Source of the DNA: Podocnemis expansa
Lineage: Eukaryota; Chordata; Testudines; Podocnemididae
Reading direction: 5' to 3'
NCBI GenBank assembly: GCA_007922195.1
Contig: ML681971.1
Coordinates: forward strand, 24,938,948-25,002,947
Length of the DNA stretch: 64,000 bases
In this document: piece by piece, positions 1-11,208 of the stretch
Layout of the letters: the number at the start of each line of letters is the position of its first letter
Numbering within the stretch: the first letter of the stretch is position 1
Translations under genes and position numbers: made by a program
The notes under the pieces: generated by a model
The model's input: the letters and a program-made list of their open reading frames with translations, nothing else
Database searches by the model: none
What the model was told of the DNA's origin: nothing

Positions 1-710
1 TTCCACCTGCCTTCCTCTCACTTAATATCTCTTGCCACAAGCAATTTCATTGAGTTCAGTGTTGCAGTTCAGTTAAATTGCTCCTGGACAATAATAATAC
101 CCAGTGTGAGTAAGAAAAATCTGGCCCTGCATAATGTTACATTTTGAAGTACTCATTCACATAACTTTTCCAGGTGGCCCTTGTGAATTTTTCTCTTCCT
201 ATTTAGGGAAAGCTCCTCTCCTCTGTCCCCTTCATCGGGGTGATCATAGGAACTAATGATGGAGTCTTCTATATTGATAGATAATTTATAAACAAGTGGC
301 CATAGACTCAGTTGGTGTAAGCTGGTATGCCTCCATTGACCTTAATGAGACGACTGACACTTTAAGCTAGCTGAAGATCTGGGCCCAAAAGTTTTGTTCA
401 CAGTAGTTCCCTGCAGTCAGAGGAAAATAACATCCATACTGTGTTTGTAACAATGAGCTACTGTGGTCTGAGGAAAGGCAACTGAGTTTATGGTGAACAA
501 TAGGTTACTACAATAGTGAAGCAATTTATATTTTCATTAACTGCTTCTGTAGGAAAAAACAGTTTGGCAGCTCATGCTCTCCGCTGAAATTCCCCAACAA
601 GGATGGCAGGATGCAAGCCCAGTGCTGAGCAGCAACAAATGATATTTGTATGTGTCACGCCAAAAATTGCCCAGAAGAGGGGGTTGCTAAGTCATTTGGG
701 AAGAGACGAC
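1..710. other. no gene recognised; flank of Gypsy element
   Basis: AT-rich sequence with no long ORF and no repeat signature I recognise. A TGTCACGCC string near 653 could be an alternative outer edge for the LTR that follows, but the second LTR has nothing matching it. Confidence 0.4.
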
Positions 711-1495
711 TGTCATGCGGGTGTGTAGTAACCTTGGAGAGGGAGGGGTTAACATCCTGGTCAGTGAGTCCCAGGGGAGTCAATAGGAACAATGTACAGG
801 TTTTTTAATTGGAGTAGCAGACTTGCCTGTGCCTGTTTGGTAGCAGCAGAGCTCCTGGAAGGATCAGGAGGAGGCCAGGTAGAAAGGCCTGGAGATGAAT
901 CCAGCAACATCCTTGCCAAAGATAAGCTCAAGTTTGTAACTGACTAAGCATGAGTAGAACCAGGAATGTTTACCTAGATGTGGTCAGGGTATTTCTTAGT
1001 TTTTAGTTTCCTTTGGATTTCTCTCTGCTGAGCATAGGTACCTCCTCCCACTAACCTGTAACTACCTACATTAAATCCCAGAGAAGCAACTCTCTGTGTT
1101 TTCATCTGTTCTTTTTACCCTTTTCTAGTAAGCTCTGGTTCTGTGTCCTGAAAGGCAAGAAGTTTGTGTCCATGTGCCTCAGACTGCACAGACAGCCACT
1201 AAAGGGCATTCTGTCCCAGTTTCAGCTGATAACACAGCTGGGGTTCAATAACTCTCCTGTGTGAGGAATAAAAGTGATTGAAGGTACCTCACAGGAAGGA
1301 GTTCCCAAGTGTGCCTTCCTGGGTTTTCAAGAGCTTTTTGCATTTAGGTGGTGGCAGCAATACCACTCTAAGGCCGGGAAATTGGTAGCTATTCAGAGTT
1401 TTAAGACCAGGCTTTAAGGCCAATGGGATTTAAGCCCTGTTGCAGGCCCCCATTTTCTGCACTCAGAATGCCAGAGTGGGGAAACAGCCTTGACA
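711..1495 (+). repeat. 5' LTR of Gypsy element
   Basis: About 785 bp, starting TGTCATGC and ending TTGACA. It matches 2197-2987 in order, with shared blocks including the GTAGTAACC near the start, the GCTCCTGGAAGGATCAGGAG block and the closing GAGTGGGGAAACAG block. It carries a polyadenylation signal AATAAA at 1267-1272. The base directly after it begins TGG, as primer-binding sites often do, but the tRNA primer is not identifiable. Confidence 0.85.
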
Positions 1496-1497
1496 TG

Positions 1498-2036
1498 GTG
1501 GCTGTTCCATTGACAGACCGCATAAGGAAAAATCAGCCAAATGCAGTTAAATAGACTAAGTAATGTCAGGAAGCCTTTAAGCAGCTGAAGGCTTCCCTTA
1601 TGTCTGTCCATGGTACTTAGAGCCCCAGACTTTGATGAACTGTTCCTTGTGACCAAGGATGCATCAGAACATGGTGTGGGAGCACTTTTAATGCAGAGAG
1701 GACCAGATCACCAATATCACCCTGTTGTGTTTCTCAGGAAGAAACTGACTGAGAGGGACAGCCACTTGTCAGTCTCAGAGAAGGAATGTTATGCCATTGT
1801 GTATGCTCTGGAAAAACTACATCCATATGTATGGGGTAGGTGCTTCCACCTGCAGACTCACCATGCTGTGCTCAAGTGGCTTCACACAGTCAAGGAAACT
1901 AACAAAAAACATTTTCAGTGGAGCTTACTGCTACAAGACTTTGATTTTGAAATACATTTCAGGAGCTTCTAACAAGGAGGCTGATGCACTCTCTCGTGAA
2001 GATTTCCCAAACCCAGATGAAAAACTGTTCCGATAG
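1498..2036 (+). pseudogene. Gypsy pol remnant: RT-RNase H connection and RNase H
   Basis: Translation from 1498 gives a VPLTD start and then an EAFKQLKASL stretch, typical of the end of Gypsy RT before RNase H, with stop codons near 1550-1565. A frameshift near 1611 leads into RNase H (about 1610-1972): TKDASEHGVGALL holds the first catalytic Asp, SEKECYAIVYAL holds the catalytic Glu, and the usual TDH motif before a KWL block reads THH here, so that Asp is lost. A second frameshift near 1968 separates this from the closing NKEADALSR motif, which ends at a stop at 2034-2036. In Ty3/Gypsy elements this domain removes RNA from the RNA:DNA hybrid during reverse transcription. This copy cannot encode an active enzyme. 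Confidence 0.88.
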
Positions 2037-2196
2037 TCTAAATCTGTTTCTTTCATGGGTGGAAAATTCTGTAGCTCTTCATTGACTTTAGTGACTTTCA
2101 TATGTGTATATTGTGTCTTTTTAACCATGTTCTGTCCTAGTCCCAGGAGGAAATCAAAGCCTGTATGGACCCAACCTACACCAGGCTGCCCAACAC

Positions 2197-2987
2197 TGTC
2201 TGTGATTTGAGGAGCATGTAGTAACCATGGGGAGGACGGGGTTAACACCTTGGTCAGTGAGTTGCAGGGGAGCCAATAGGTTTTTGAATTGGAGTAGCAG
2301 CGTTACTTGTGCCTGTTTTGTAGCAGCAGGGCTCCTGGAAGGATCAGGAGGAGGCCAGAGAGAGGCCTGAGGGAGGATCCAGCGACATCGTTGCCAAAGA
2401 TAAGCTCAGTTTGTACCTGACCAGGCATGAGTAGAACAAGGAACGTTTGCTTAGACACAGTCAGGATATTTCTTTGTTTTTGGTTTGTTTTTGGATTTCT
2501 TTGTGCTGAGAACATATATTCCCTCCCACTACCTTGTAACTACCTAAGTTAAATCCCAGAGAAGCAACGATCTGTGTTTCTTATCTGTTCTTTTTAATTA
2601 AAGATTTTACCCTTTTAAAGTAAGCTCTGGTTCTGTGTCCTGAAAGGCAAGAGGTTTATGTGCATATGCCTCAGACTGCACAGACAGCTACTAAAGGGGA
2701 TTCTATTCCAGTTCCAGTTGATATCCCAGCTGGGGTTCAATCACTCTGCTGAGGAAGGAATAAAAGTGATTCAGGGTACCTCACAGGAAGGAATTCCCAA
2801 GTGCTCTTTCCTGGGTTTCAAGAGCTTTTTGCATTTGGGTGGTGGCAGCAGTACCACTCCAAGGCTAGGAAATTCGTAGCTGTGAAGAGTTTTAAGACCA
2901 GGCTTTAAGGTCAGTGGGTTTTAAGGCCTGTTGTAGAGCCCCCGCCTTCTGCACTAAGAGTGTCAGAGTGGGGAAACAGTCTTGACA
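2197..2987 (+). repeat. 3' LTR of Gypsy element
   Basis: About 790 bp, parallel to the 5' LTR, with an AATAAA at 2759-2764 in the matching position. The first 30 bases differ in length from the 5' LTR, so the left edge is uncertain by a few bases. It ends TTGACA before GGGTGGG. Confidence 0.83.
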
Positions 2988-3294
2988 GGGTGGGTTGAAA
3001 TATCCGAAACAATAAGAAAGTATAATGATCTTTGGCATTCCTGAGGGAGCCTACTGATGTGAAGAACATGGAGATAGGCAAGTTAGGATGCTGGCTGCTG
3101 GGGCATCACTGGCACCAGGGTTATGGGGCTCGAGCCCCAGGTCTGCCACACCAGTGGCGGCATGATTAAAGTGTGGGAGCCCATTGTCTGCACCTGAGGG
3201 CTGGATCTATTTCTGGGGTGCTGCCGCTGGCTGCAAAGGATCAATAAAACAAACCAAGGAAATAACCTGGAGTCTGACAGACCATGGTTTAGAA

Positions 3295-3622
3295 CAGGGG
3301 TTTCCAGCCTTTTTGGGTGAGGGGCCACACTGCAATTCTTTTCTCAGTCAGGGGACCAGTGAGAATTTTTGATAGATAAGACATACAAATTGATCTTTAT
3401 TAATAAAAGTTAATAAAATAATGGTTAGTGTAATATTTGGCATTGCTTTTGCTTGCACAAATTGTCAGTGTCTGCCCGCATACTTGATATAGCAATACAG
3501 AGTATTCCAGATAGTCCCAGCCAACCCTGGTTCCCAGGCTTTTGTGGCAGCACTTGGGGGGCCAGACAAAAGCCTTTCGCGGGCTGGATTCTGGCCCCTG
3601 GACTGCATGCTGGACAAGCCTG
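3295..3622 (+). mobile_element. non-autonomous hAT element with perfect 8-bp TSD
   Basis: A 328-bp element starting CAGGGGTTTCCAGCC and ending GGACAAGCCTG, giving imperfect hAT-type inverted ends. GTTTAGAA lies directly outside both ends (3287-3294 and 3623-3630), the 8-bp target duplication expected of hAT transposases. No transposase is encoded, so it would have been mobilised in trans. Small ORFs on both strands here are chance. Confidence 0.88.
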
Positions 3623-3630
3623 GTTTAGAA

Positions 3631-5169
3631 AGAGGTTGATGGAAGCTGCTTGTAGCACCAAGCAAGGCTATTCTAGAATTATCTGTTTTACAGTCTATGC
3701 CAAAGGGAACTGAAGTAATTCTGGACCCCATCATACAAAATCTGAATCAGCTTAATGGGTCTCAAATTTTTCGTATTATGAACAACTTCTTTGGTGAGCC
3801 TCTGTGAACACCGTCTGTAGTTTCTGGTTACATGAAAAAATAACTAAGGGGATTGCCAAAGAGATGAGAGGAAAGCAAACTTTCTGTAATGTAGTGGGTG
3901 TGAGTGCCTGTTCATTCTGTTCATCTTTAGATTTTTTTGGTGTAGAATCTCTGTTACCTGCAGCTCCCAGTTCTCTCAGCTCTGCAATCCCATGTTGCAT
4001 TTAGATTCTTTATGCCTGAGTAATTCTTGCCATTCTGATTTGGATGCAATTTGCAAACTTTGCATATGATTGTGTTTGCAGCAAAGGAATGCATGAAGCA
4101 GCTGTACAGAATATAAGGAGAGGTTCAAATGTTTGCCTTTACTTGGTCAGAAAAGGTCGCCAGATGTCCTGAAAGTCTCCGGGACTGGGCCTCAATTTAA
4201 AGGAAGCAGCATGGGTTGAAGACAAAGGTGCTTCAGCACTGTGACAGAAGAAACTCTGAAGACCACTTATTATCCTGGAAGAAAGGAGACAAGATGCTGA
4301 GCTCTAGTGAAGTGGTTAGGAATTCTGTTACTGAATTCAAATGATTTCAATTTTGCAACAAGCACACATAGAGTGATTGCACCACAGTTAATAAGAATGA
4401 AATGCTGTTTTTTTCTGCTAAATATAGTGAAGATCACTAATCATTAAAAGAATGATAAATATATAATAAAATAGTTTTGAAGTGATTTCATTCCCTCTTT
4501 ATTAATTTTACTTACCATGCTCTTGTTTGAAGGATTTATAAATCTCTTGCGCTAGCTGATATCACGCTAACTAAAAACAAAATGCCAGCAATTTTCTGTT
4601 CTGTTTTGAACATTGGTATCACTAGCTGTGGGAGGAGGTAACCAGAGCTTTGAATTCAACTCTGATGTTAAAAAAAATCTTTTCATTTCATGGAACATGT
4701 GTTATTGCAGCAGTTGCTGGTCCTACCAAGTCCAAAATAACTTTTGAATCAATTTGAATCAGTAAGAAGAAGAGAACAGGACACAGGAATTGGTTGATGA
4801 CTGAAATTAGAAGAAAAGGGGGATGGGAGAAAATGGAGAGAGGAGAAGGATATAGAAGACAACTGGAAGGGTGAAATTGGCTTTTAACTTTTAAAGTGAA
4901 AATCCTCACTTACTTCCACTGTTCTTCCTAAGAAAAGTATATCGCTCAGAAGGAAATATGTCTGATAGTCGCAAGTTTCAAAGCCCATGTTTAGAAGGGC
5001 TTATGCAGGCACAACTTGTATGAATCTGTGCTGCTACCAATTTCTCTTCTTTCCTCATCCCAAAAAGATCTAGGAGCATTGAAAGAATTCTGCCATTTTA
5101 GCCTGCCCAAATCATCAATCCTTGAGCAGAGTTATTTTCCCTGATACCTTTCTTTCATCTCTCTTGTTG
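3631..5169. other. no gene recognised
   Basis: About 1.5 kb of AT-rich sequence. Only short ORFs with no recognisable motif occur, and I see no repeat boundary I can defend. Confidence 0.4.
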
Positions 5170-5177
5170 AACTAGAT

Positions 5178-5753
5178 CAGTGGTTTTCAGCCAGTGTGCC
5201 ATGAGAACTGTTCAAGTGTGCTGTGGAATTTTTACAAAGGCAATGAAAATTAATGTAAAACAAATATTGTTTCATCTTAAACAATATTCTATCCAACCAA
5301 AATTACAACTCATAAAATTTGTGAAAATTAGTCACCAGATTAAAAGTAAGGTATCGGTTTTTCCATTCTGAAATGTGAACATTCTAAATGCAAACAAGGA
5401 GTCCTGTCGCACTTAAAGACTAACAAATTTATTTATTGCATGAGTTTTTGTGGAAGAAAATCCCCCTTTGTCAGACGATTTGAAGATGGGGGAACTTAAA
5501 CAGGTAATCAAATGGCAAAATTGAGATGACGAGTATTTTTTTTATAGTAGATTTGAAACATTCATGCATTTGATCCTTCTTTAGCTTGCTGTATGAACTG
5601 TGTTTCAAACCTCTTTAGTAAGACAGTAACCATAATAATATAAGTAAACGTGACATTTATAAGCAATCAATTCAGCTGAAAAAAGAGGGTGTGCCATGGA
5701 ATGGTTTGTCTCATTGCAGTGTGCTGTGTTACTGAAAAGGTTGGCAACTGCTG
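5178..5753 (+). mobile_element. hAT element hosting a Penelope fragment
   Basis: It begins CAGTGGTTTTCAGCC and its reverse-complemented right end begins CAGCAGTTGCCAACC, a degenerate pair of hAT ends of the CAGTGGTTCTCAACC type. The next bases inside the left end read AGTGTGCCATGAGA, and similar GTGTGCCATGGA and GTGTGCTGTG words occur before the right end. The flanks are AACTAGAT (5170-5177) and AACTATAT (5754-5761), an 8-bp target duplication with one mismatch. A Penelope tail is inserted at about 5392-5500, so the hAT element is the older of the two. No transposase is visible. Confidence 0.8.
5392..5500 (-). mobile_element. Penelope-like 3' tail fragment
   Basis: Contains the minus-orientation Penelope tail: an AAGGAGTCCTGT block, CACTTAAAGACTAACAAAT, TTATTGCATGAG and a degraded TCAGACGATTTGAAGA block. 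The same words recur in the tail joined to the GIY-YIG remnant at 49.9-50.5 kb. It lies inside the hAT element at 5178-5753. Confidence 0.8.
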
Positions 5754-5916
5754 AACTATATCATACCTTTGCTGACATGAAATATAGGTCCTCTTTAAGG
5801 AGAGGACTAAAGAAAGTGAAATCCCAATAAACTTCCTGTGGGAGTATGATACGTCCTATATTCCCTTCTCCTAGTTAAGAAGAAGAAGAAGCCTGAATAT
5901 AATTGGAATCTTCTAC

Positions 5917-6612
5917 TGTTATACAAAAAAGGGCACCCAGGAGAGCACCCCCTCGTAAAAAGAAAAGACTAGCAGGATCTTATTCAGGGGGATAAGGCAA
6001 TATGCCACATTTATTGTAAATAAATAAGGATAGCAAAAAGCACTCACACAGACACACAAGTTCTGCAATCTGGTATGATATAATTACCAGTCCTTTCATG
6101 TGTTGCTTGAGCCAACCTGGTGGCCAGCTAGGCTGGGCACAAGGAGGGAGCCAGGCCTCTGTCGGTGGCGATCCGATGCTCCAAGATGACAGTTGCAGAA
6201 TGAGACCCAAAGTTTTCATGTTCTTACCAATCTTTTACTTGCTGGCCCTCAGGTAAATCTATGGGATTTGCTGTGTCATGTTGCCTCAGGGTTTCTGTGA
6301 CATCATTGGTCGCCAGTCACTTGCAGGCTTGATTGTATTTTGTTCTTTTCTTTCTGGGGTGGCTCCTTCTGTTTGCGTTAATGAGATGCCCGCATTGTTC
6401 AGCCAGTTAGATGGTACTTATGGTTCATCAGGACAGGCTGGCAGTTGAGACTGGCCCCTTCACACACACACCCTTCATTCAATCACCTTGTTCACACATT
6501 TAAATGAACATACACAGCATACGCCTAAACCAGATTTCATCAAGTATCCAAAATGGAGTTCAGTGTTTAAGCAGGAGTTCCAAACTGACAATATGGAGTC
6601 TTGTTAGACATT
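5917..6612 (-). repeat. possible solitary LTR (low support)
   Basis: On the minus strand this runs from near 6612 to a CA-type edge near 5917, with AATAAA-like signals in the AT-rich block near 6010-6025 and the final 90 bases reading like U5. There is no paired LTR, coding remnant or target duplication I can demonstrate. It could equally be unrelated unique sequence. Confidence 0.2.
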
Positions 6613-7172
6613 GGTTATAATGTCTATTACACAGGATTACAAAATTATTTTACTTTATGACACTGAAGGACAGATACACAGCATTAACTATCATATACTT
6701 TAAAGATAAATGTAATGCATTATCTCTCTGTCCCCCTACGTTATCTGTCTGTGCTTCACACTATGCAATATTTTCTACATCATTCTGGTGGTTGCCTCAG
6801 AAAACCCCCCCTGACTCTTCAAGCAAAGCACTCCCACCATCAATGGTAAACAAGAGAATAAAAATGGATAGGATAAACACATGTCCTATGGCAAGATTTC
6901 AACTCTTAGGCAATTGCAGCCTAGTGGCAGCTGGTCCTAGCAGTAGGATATAAAAGGCACATTTTATAATGCACCATAGGGCTGCAGAGGGGCCACATAG
7001 TTGACATCTCCAGGCTACTAGCAGCACTTGTAACAAGTTCTGCTCCACTTTCCGTGACCTATTGTATACACAGACCATAGGACGTTCCACCTCAAGGGTT
7101 TGATAGACAGCAAACTCATGCCTCCTGATGCCTGCTTACCCTATACAAGCCCAAGAATTCTCCAGGCAACAG

Positions 7173-7316
7173 TTCCAAAGGGGTAGCTGTGTTAGTCTAG
7201 TAAAGCAAAAAAAAGCAAGGAGTCTTGTGGCACTTAAAGACTAACAGATTTATTTATCGCATGAGCTTTCATGGGAGAATATCCCAGTTCATCAGATGCT
7301 TTGAAGAGGGAGAACT
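7173..7316 (-). mobile_element. Penelope-like 3' tail fragment
   Basis: Starts at the full terminal motif (TTCCAAAGGGGTAGC, then GTTAGTCTAG) and runs through AAGGAGTCTTGTGGCACTT, AAAGACTAACAGATT and GCATGAGCTTTCATGGG to CATCAGATGCTTTGAAGA. It has the complete 3' terminus and is 5'-truncated. It is the best example in the window of the single-arm tail. Confidence 0.85.
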
Positions 7317-10300
7317 TGTAGCTGCCATTACCATTTCTGCTGAGCTCCTGGCTTTGACCTCGGCTTTATTTGGACTTCCTCTCCTTACTCAGGTGCTGAA
7401 ACTAGACTTGGACTCTGACCATTGGTATCAACCCTGGCCTGGGACCTGAGTACAAACTTCTCTGGTGTTCCCAGCTTCACATTTGCCTCTGCTCTGACTC
7501 TTTGTTCTGACTGCTCATTTTGGGATCCTGACACAGCCTCTTTGTGGAATGTGCCATTAAAGGGCATTGGGGTACAATATGTTATCCTTACTGCCATTGG
7601 GAGATAGGACTTTATGCTCTTCCTGTGGAACAGGAATCAGCCCTGCCAAACCCTAATCTTAACATGAAATTTATCACTCTCACTGGCACCTGGCACCATC
7701 AGTATCCCAGACCATGGCTGGTCCTTTGGTGGTATTACAGCTTCAGGACACTCTGCAATGCTGTTTAGTCCAGAACAGTGTCTGCAGCTGGTCAAGGATA
7801 GAGTGCATTCCCCTCTCCTTTACCAAAGCCTCTTGCCTAGGGGTTTAACTAGAATGTTCACTGTGTTTGTTTAAGAAAAGTACAGCCTTTTTGCTGTTTG
7901 GAAACAAATGCCTTGTGTCTATGCTCATTTGAACACATTAGGAATAATTTCTTTTGGCACAATGGAACTTTCTACAACGGGGGTAACGCTTACTTCTGCA
8001 GGAGACAGAATTTTCTTCGGAGATTGATCCAAGACTGTGGAACGAGCTTGTCCAAGAACAAACCATCACGGGCTTCACTTACTACCACTCCCAAGTGTAC
8101 GGCACCTTTCTTTGACCTTGCCTTTTCTCTCATAAATTTATAGCTCTGGGGGAAGGCGGAATGAGAGAGCAAACAACATGTGATAGATGTTAGTTACATC
8201 ACTTAATGAGCTACTGGAGTGTACTCAAATGCTGTGGTGGTGAGCATAGTATAAAAATTTGTCTAGAATAGAATAGCCTGACTGTATTGTCTCTTTGGGT
8301 GGGTGGACATACAATACATAGAATGTAGAATACAGTTTTGTTAAACTAAAATATTGGTGTCAAGTCATATAAATCACCAGCAGGAGGTTTATAATGTAAC
8401 ATATAAATTACATATGAATAAAATCTTTACTTTTCTGTATCAGGCTATAGGCTTTGTACTATTGTAAAATACTTGCCAACATTTGATATCCTCTTTCTTT
8501 TCCATGACCATGCTGTGACCTTTTGAAATAAAAGTTGCAGATCGGAAGTAACTGGCTGAGAATTAGTGGTTGGTATATATTCCAGTTTAAAGAGAAATGT
8601 CGTCAGTTAAAATATGGTTCATTCATCGGTCAAACAGTCCTTACTTCCTTTAATTGAATTAAGATGGCCAAATGAGAGATGTGTGCAAGACAGAAAAAAA
8701 ATCTTTTGCAAATCACTGTTATCCTTCTTTGGATAGTGTAAAACGAATCAATTAGAGGCATGTCCAAGTGTCTTTTACACATGTACGACTTTGAAGCAGA
8801 GAACACTTCATAAAAGTGGAAATTTAAATTGGAAATAGGAAAATATAAATTAGATTTTACAATTACACCTAATTTAATTTCTCTTTTTGAGAAAGATAGA
8901 TGAGTGTATTATTTGATCATATTTTATAAGCTGTTACATCTACTGCAATCATTTTTTATAACTTGTACATTTCCAAAAACATGCTCACATATTTTTCATC
9001 TAATTAAATCATCGTGGCAGCTACTACAAAAGGAAAAAAAAGTCTTAGCTTTCCACCATTAAAACGAAGGCTCCTGCTCCTTAATTAAAAGAGCTAGCTA
9101 AAAAACAGACACAGAATTTAATTTGTAAAGGAAGAAACTCAAAATACTTATTCTCATCTTGACTCTCATCTACATTTCTTTCTGTGCTCTTCAGCTCATC
9201 AAGAAGGCATTATTTTATTAAGACAGATTTGTTTTGTTTTTTTCTCCCCACTGGAATAGGCCATGGCTCCTATATTTTATTCAACTCTCTTATCAGGTTT
9301 TGGTGGGGGTGGGGAGACTGCAGGGAGTGTTTTGTTGGGTGTGGTGGGGGAGCTGATGAGAAAGGACTGTTTCAACCAAGAAGTATTTTTAAGCTGCCTG
9401 CTGTTTTTAGAAGCAACCAAAGAGTATGAATGTGCAGCATATATAACCTCAGTAAATAAAGGGCTTTACTACCTAGAAGGAAAATTCTGTGGAGATAACA
9501 CATGGAGTCTAATGAGGTAACATGTTGAACCATAATCAGGGTTTCACTTGTTTAAATAATATATTATCACTACAATATTGTAGTGTTTGCTGAGAGATTT
9601 CTCTTAGAGAAATAATTCTAACAATTGTAACCTTCAGATTTATTTAATTTTAAAAAATATTAAAAGCTTTGTGTGCATGCAGTCATACATGTGGGATGCA
9701 TTTTAAGCCCCTTAGCAAAAGAAAAACATAAATTACAAGTATAATTTTTGCCTTGCTATGTTTTGATTTTTTTATTATGATCTTCAAATATTTTGAATTT
9801 AACCGACATGCATTAGTTTAATCTCAGACATGCATGGAAGCCAGTTAAGAAACTCCTTTGGTCATTTGAATAAGTAGTCATAATTTATTGTAAAAGAAAC
9901 AAAAAGAGAACCCAACATCCTCCCCAAAAACCCCCCAAAATCCTATAACTCAGTAATGAATACAGATATTTTTTAAAATTACATTTTGTTCTTTCAGCTC
10001 ATCCCAATGTAAAAAATGTCTTTTTTTTAAAAAAAAACTGTTTATTGTAGGTAATCTAGCACCTCATACAAATAGACTAACCATAGCCTTCCTATTTCTT
10101 GATTGCAGCTGATCTTTCATAAAACCTATTACACCCATGCTTACATACCTTTTATGTTTTAAAGAAGTCCATAGTCCACAGGTTTGTCCATGTTGTATGC
10201 TAACATATTGCCAAGGTGTTTTGATGGTCAGAGGAGGCATGAGTCAGAAAGTGAAAATACCAAGTAATGAGTAATACTAGTTATCAAATCCATATTTATA

Positions 10301-11070
10301 AGTGGCTTGATGTTGGGCAGGCTTTCCCGTTGGCTTGTTTTTTAATTGGGAAAAAAACACAAAACAAAACCAGCACCATCCTACCAAAAAAACTAATGAA
10401 TAAGTTTCAAGCACATTAACAAACAGATTTTGATTTATTTATTGACGTTTCTGCCCAGTGGTAGGGTAAAACGTGTGTTGGTTGTCATCATCAGTAACAA
10501 TTTCAACACATTATGTTCCTTTTTTGTTTACACCAGTAGCTACATGCTTATAAACACGTGGGTCAGGAGGTTACTTCTTGAGGTTAAGAGTGGGAAGGGT
10601 CATCTGCTATTAACCTAAATTTAGCAGCAGTTAGCCCAAGCACTACTGGATGCTGAGTGCCCTCAACACCCGCTGAATTAAGTAAAATTAGAGGTGGTTC
10701 TGCACCTGGTAGGATTTGACACTAAGATATCTTTAATGGTTATCTACTTCATTTTGTGTAATTTAACTGTGTCATTTTACTGGCTTCATGATCTGTGGAC
10801 GGAAGTCTAATTTATTCATGTCAGGCTTGATTCTGCTTTTTTAGAAGTCAGTGTTTTTCACTGATTTCAGTCGACTCCAAATGATGAAGTTTAATAATAC
10901 ACATACATTGCTATATTTGACTGTAAGAATAATTTATTGTCTTGACTCATAATACGATGTGAGTTATTTGAAAACAACTAAATATATATTTATAGATCTT
11001 TTCACCAGAAACTGAAGTTTTAAGTTTTCCCTTAGTTTACATAAAAATCTACAAATTCAGGTTACTGTTG
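7317..11070. other. no gene recognised; AT-rich
   Basis: About 3.7 kb with only short, motif-free ORFs. Bases 7340-7780 are less AT-rich and hold overlapping 60-80-residue ORFs without recognisable features. I cannot assign them to a gene or repeat. Confidence 0.4.
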
Positions 11071-11208
11071 GTCAAGATTTTCAAAAGTGACTAGTGAGTT
11101 TCAGTATCTTACCTTAAAGGTAAGCAGCCTGACTTTCAGAGTCTGTTGTGCTCTAGAAATCATACCCCTTTAAAGGGTCTCAAATTGGGCCCAGAAATCA
11201 CTAGTCAG
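11071..11208. repeat. palindromic MITE-like repeat
   Basis: The left arm CAAGATTTTCAAAAGTGACT followed by AGTGA is mirrored by a right arm ending AATCACTAGTCAGCC then TTTAAAATCTTTG. Inner words (CCTTAAAGG and CCTTTAAAGGG) also pair. This is the form of a short foldback DNA transposon. The exact ends and target duplication are unclear. Confidence 0.55.

Larger units (their letters stand above)
711..2987 (+). mobile_element. collapsed Ty3/Gypsy LTR retrotransposon
   Basis: Two direct repeats (about 711-1495 and 2197-2987) run in parallel for nearly 0.8 kb and flank only about 0.7 kb of internal sequence. Both read TGTC at the 5' edge and ACA at the 3' edge, as expected for LTRs. The internal part is only the end of pol: no gag, protease, RT catalytic core or integrase is visible. 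An intact element would carry several kb between its LTRs, so a large internal deletion has occurred. I found no convincing target-site duplication. The two LTRs differ by many substitutions and small indels, so the copy is old. Gypsy identity rests on the RNase H remnant. Confidence 0.85.
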
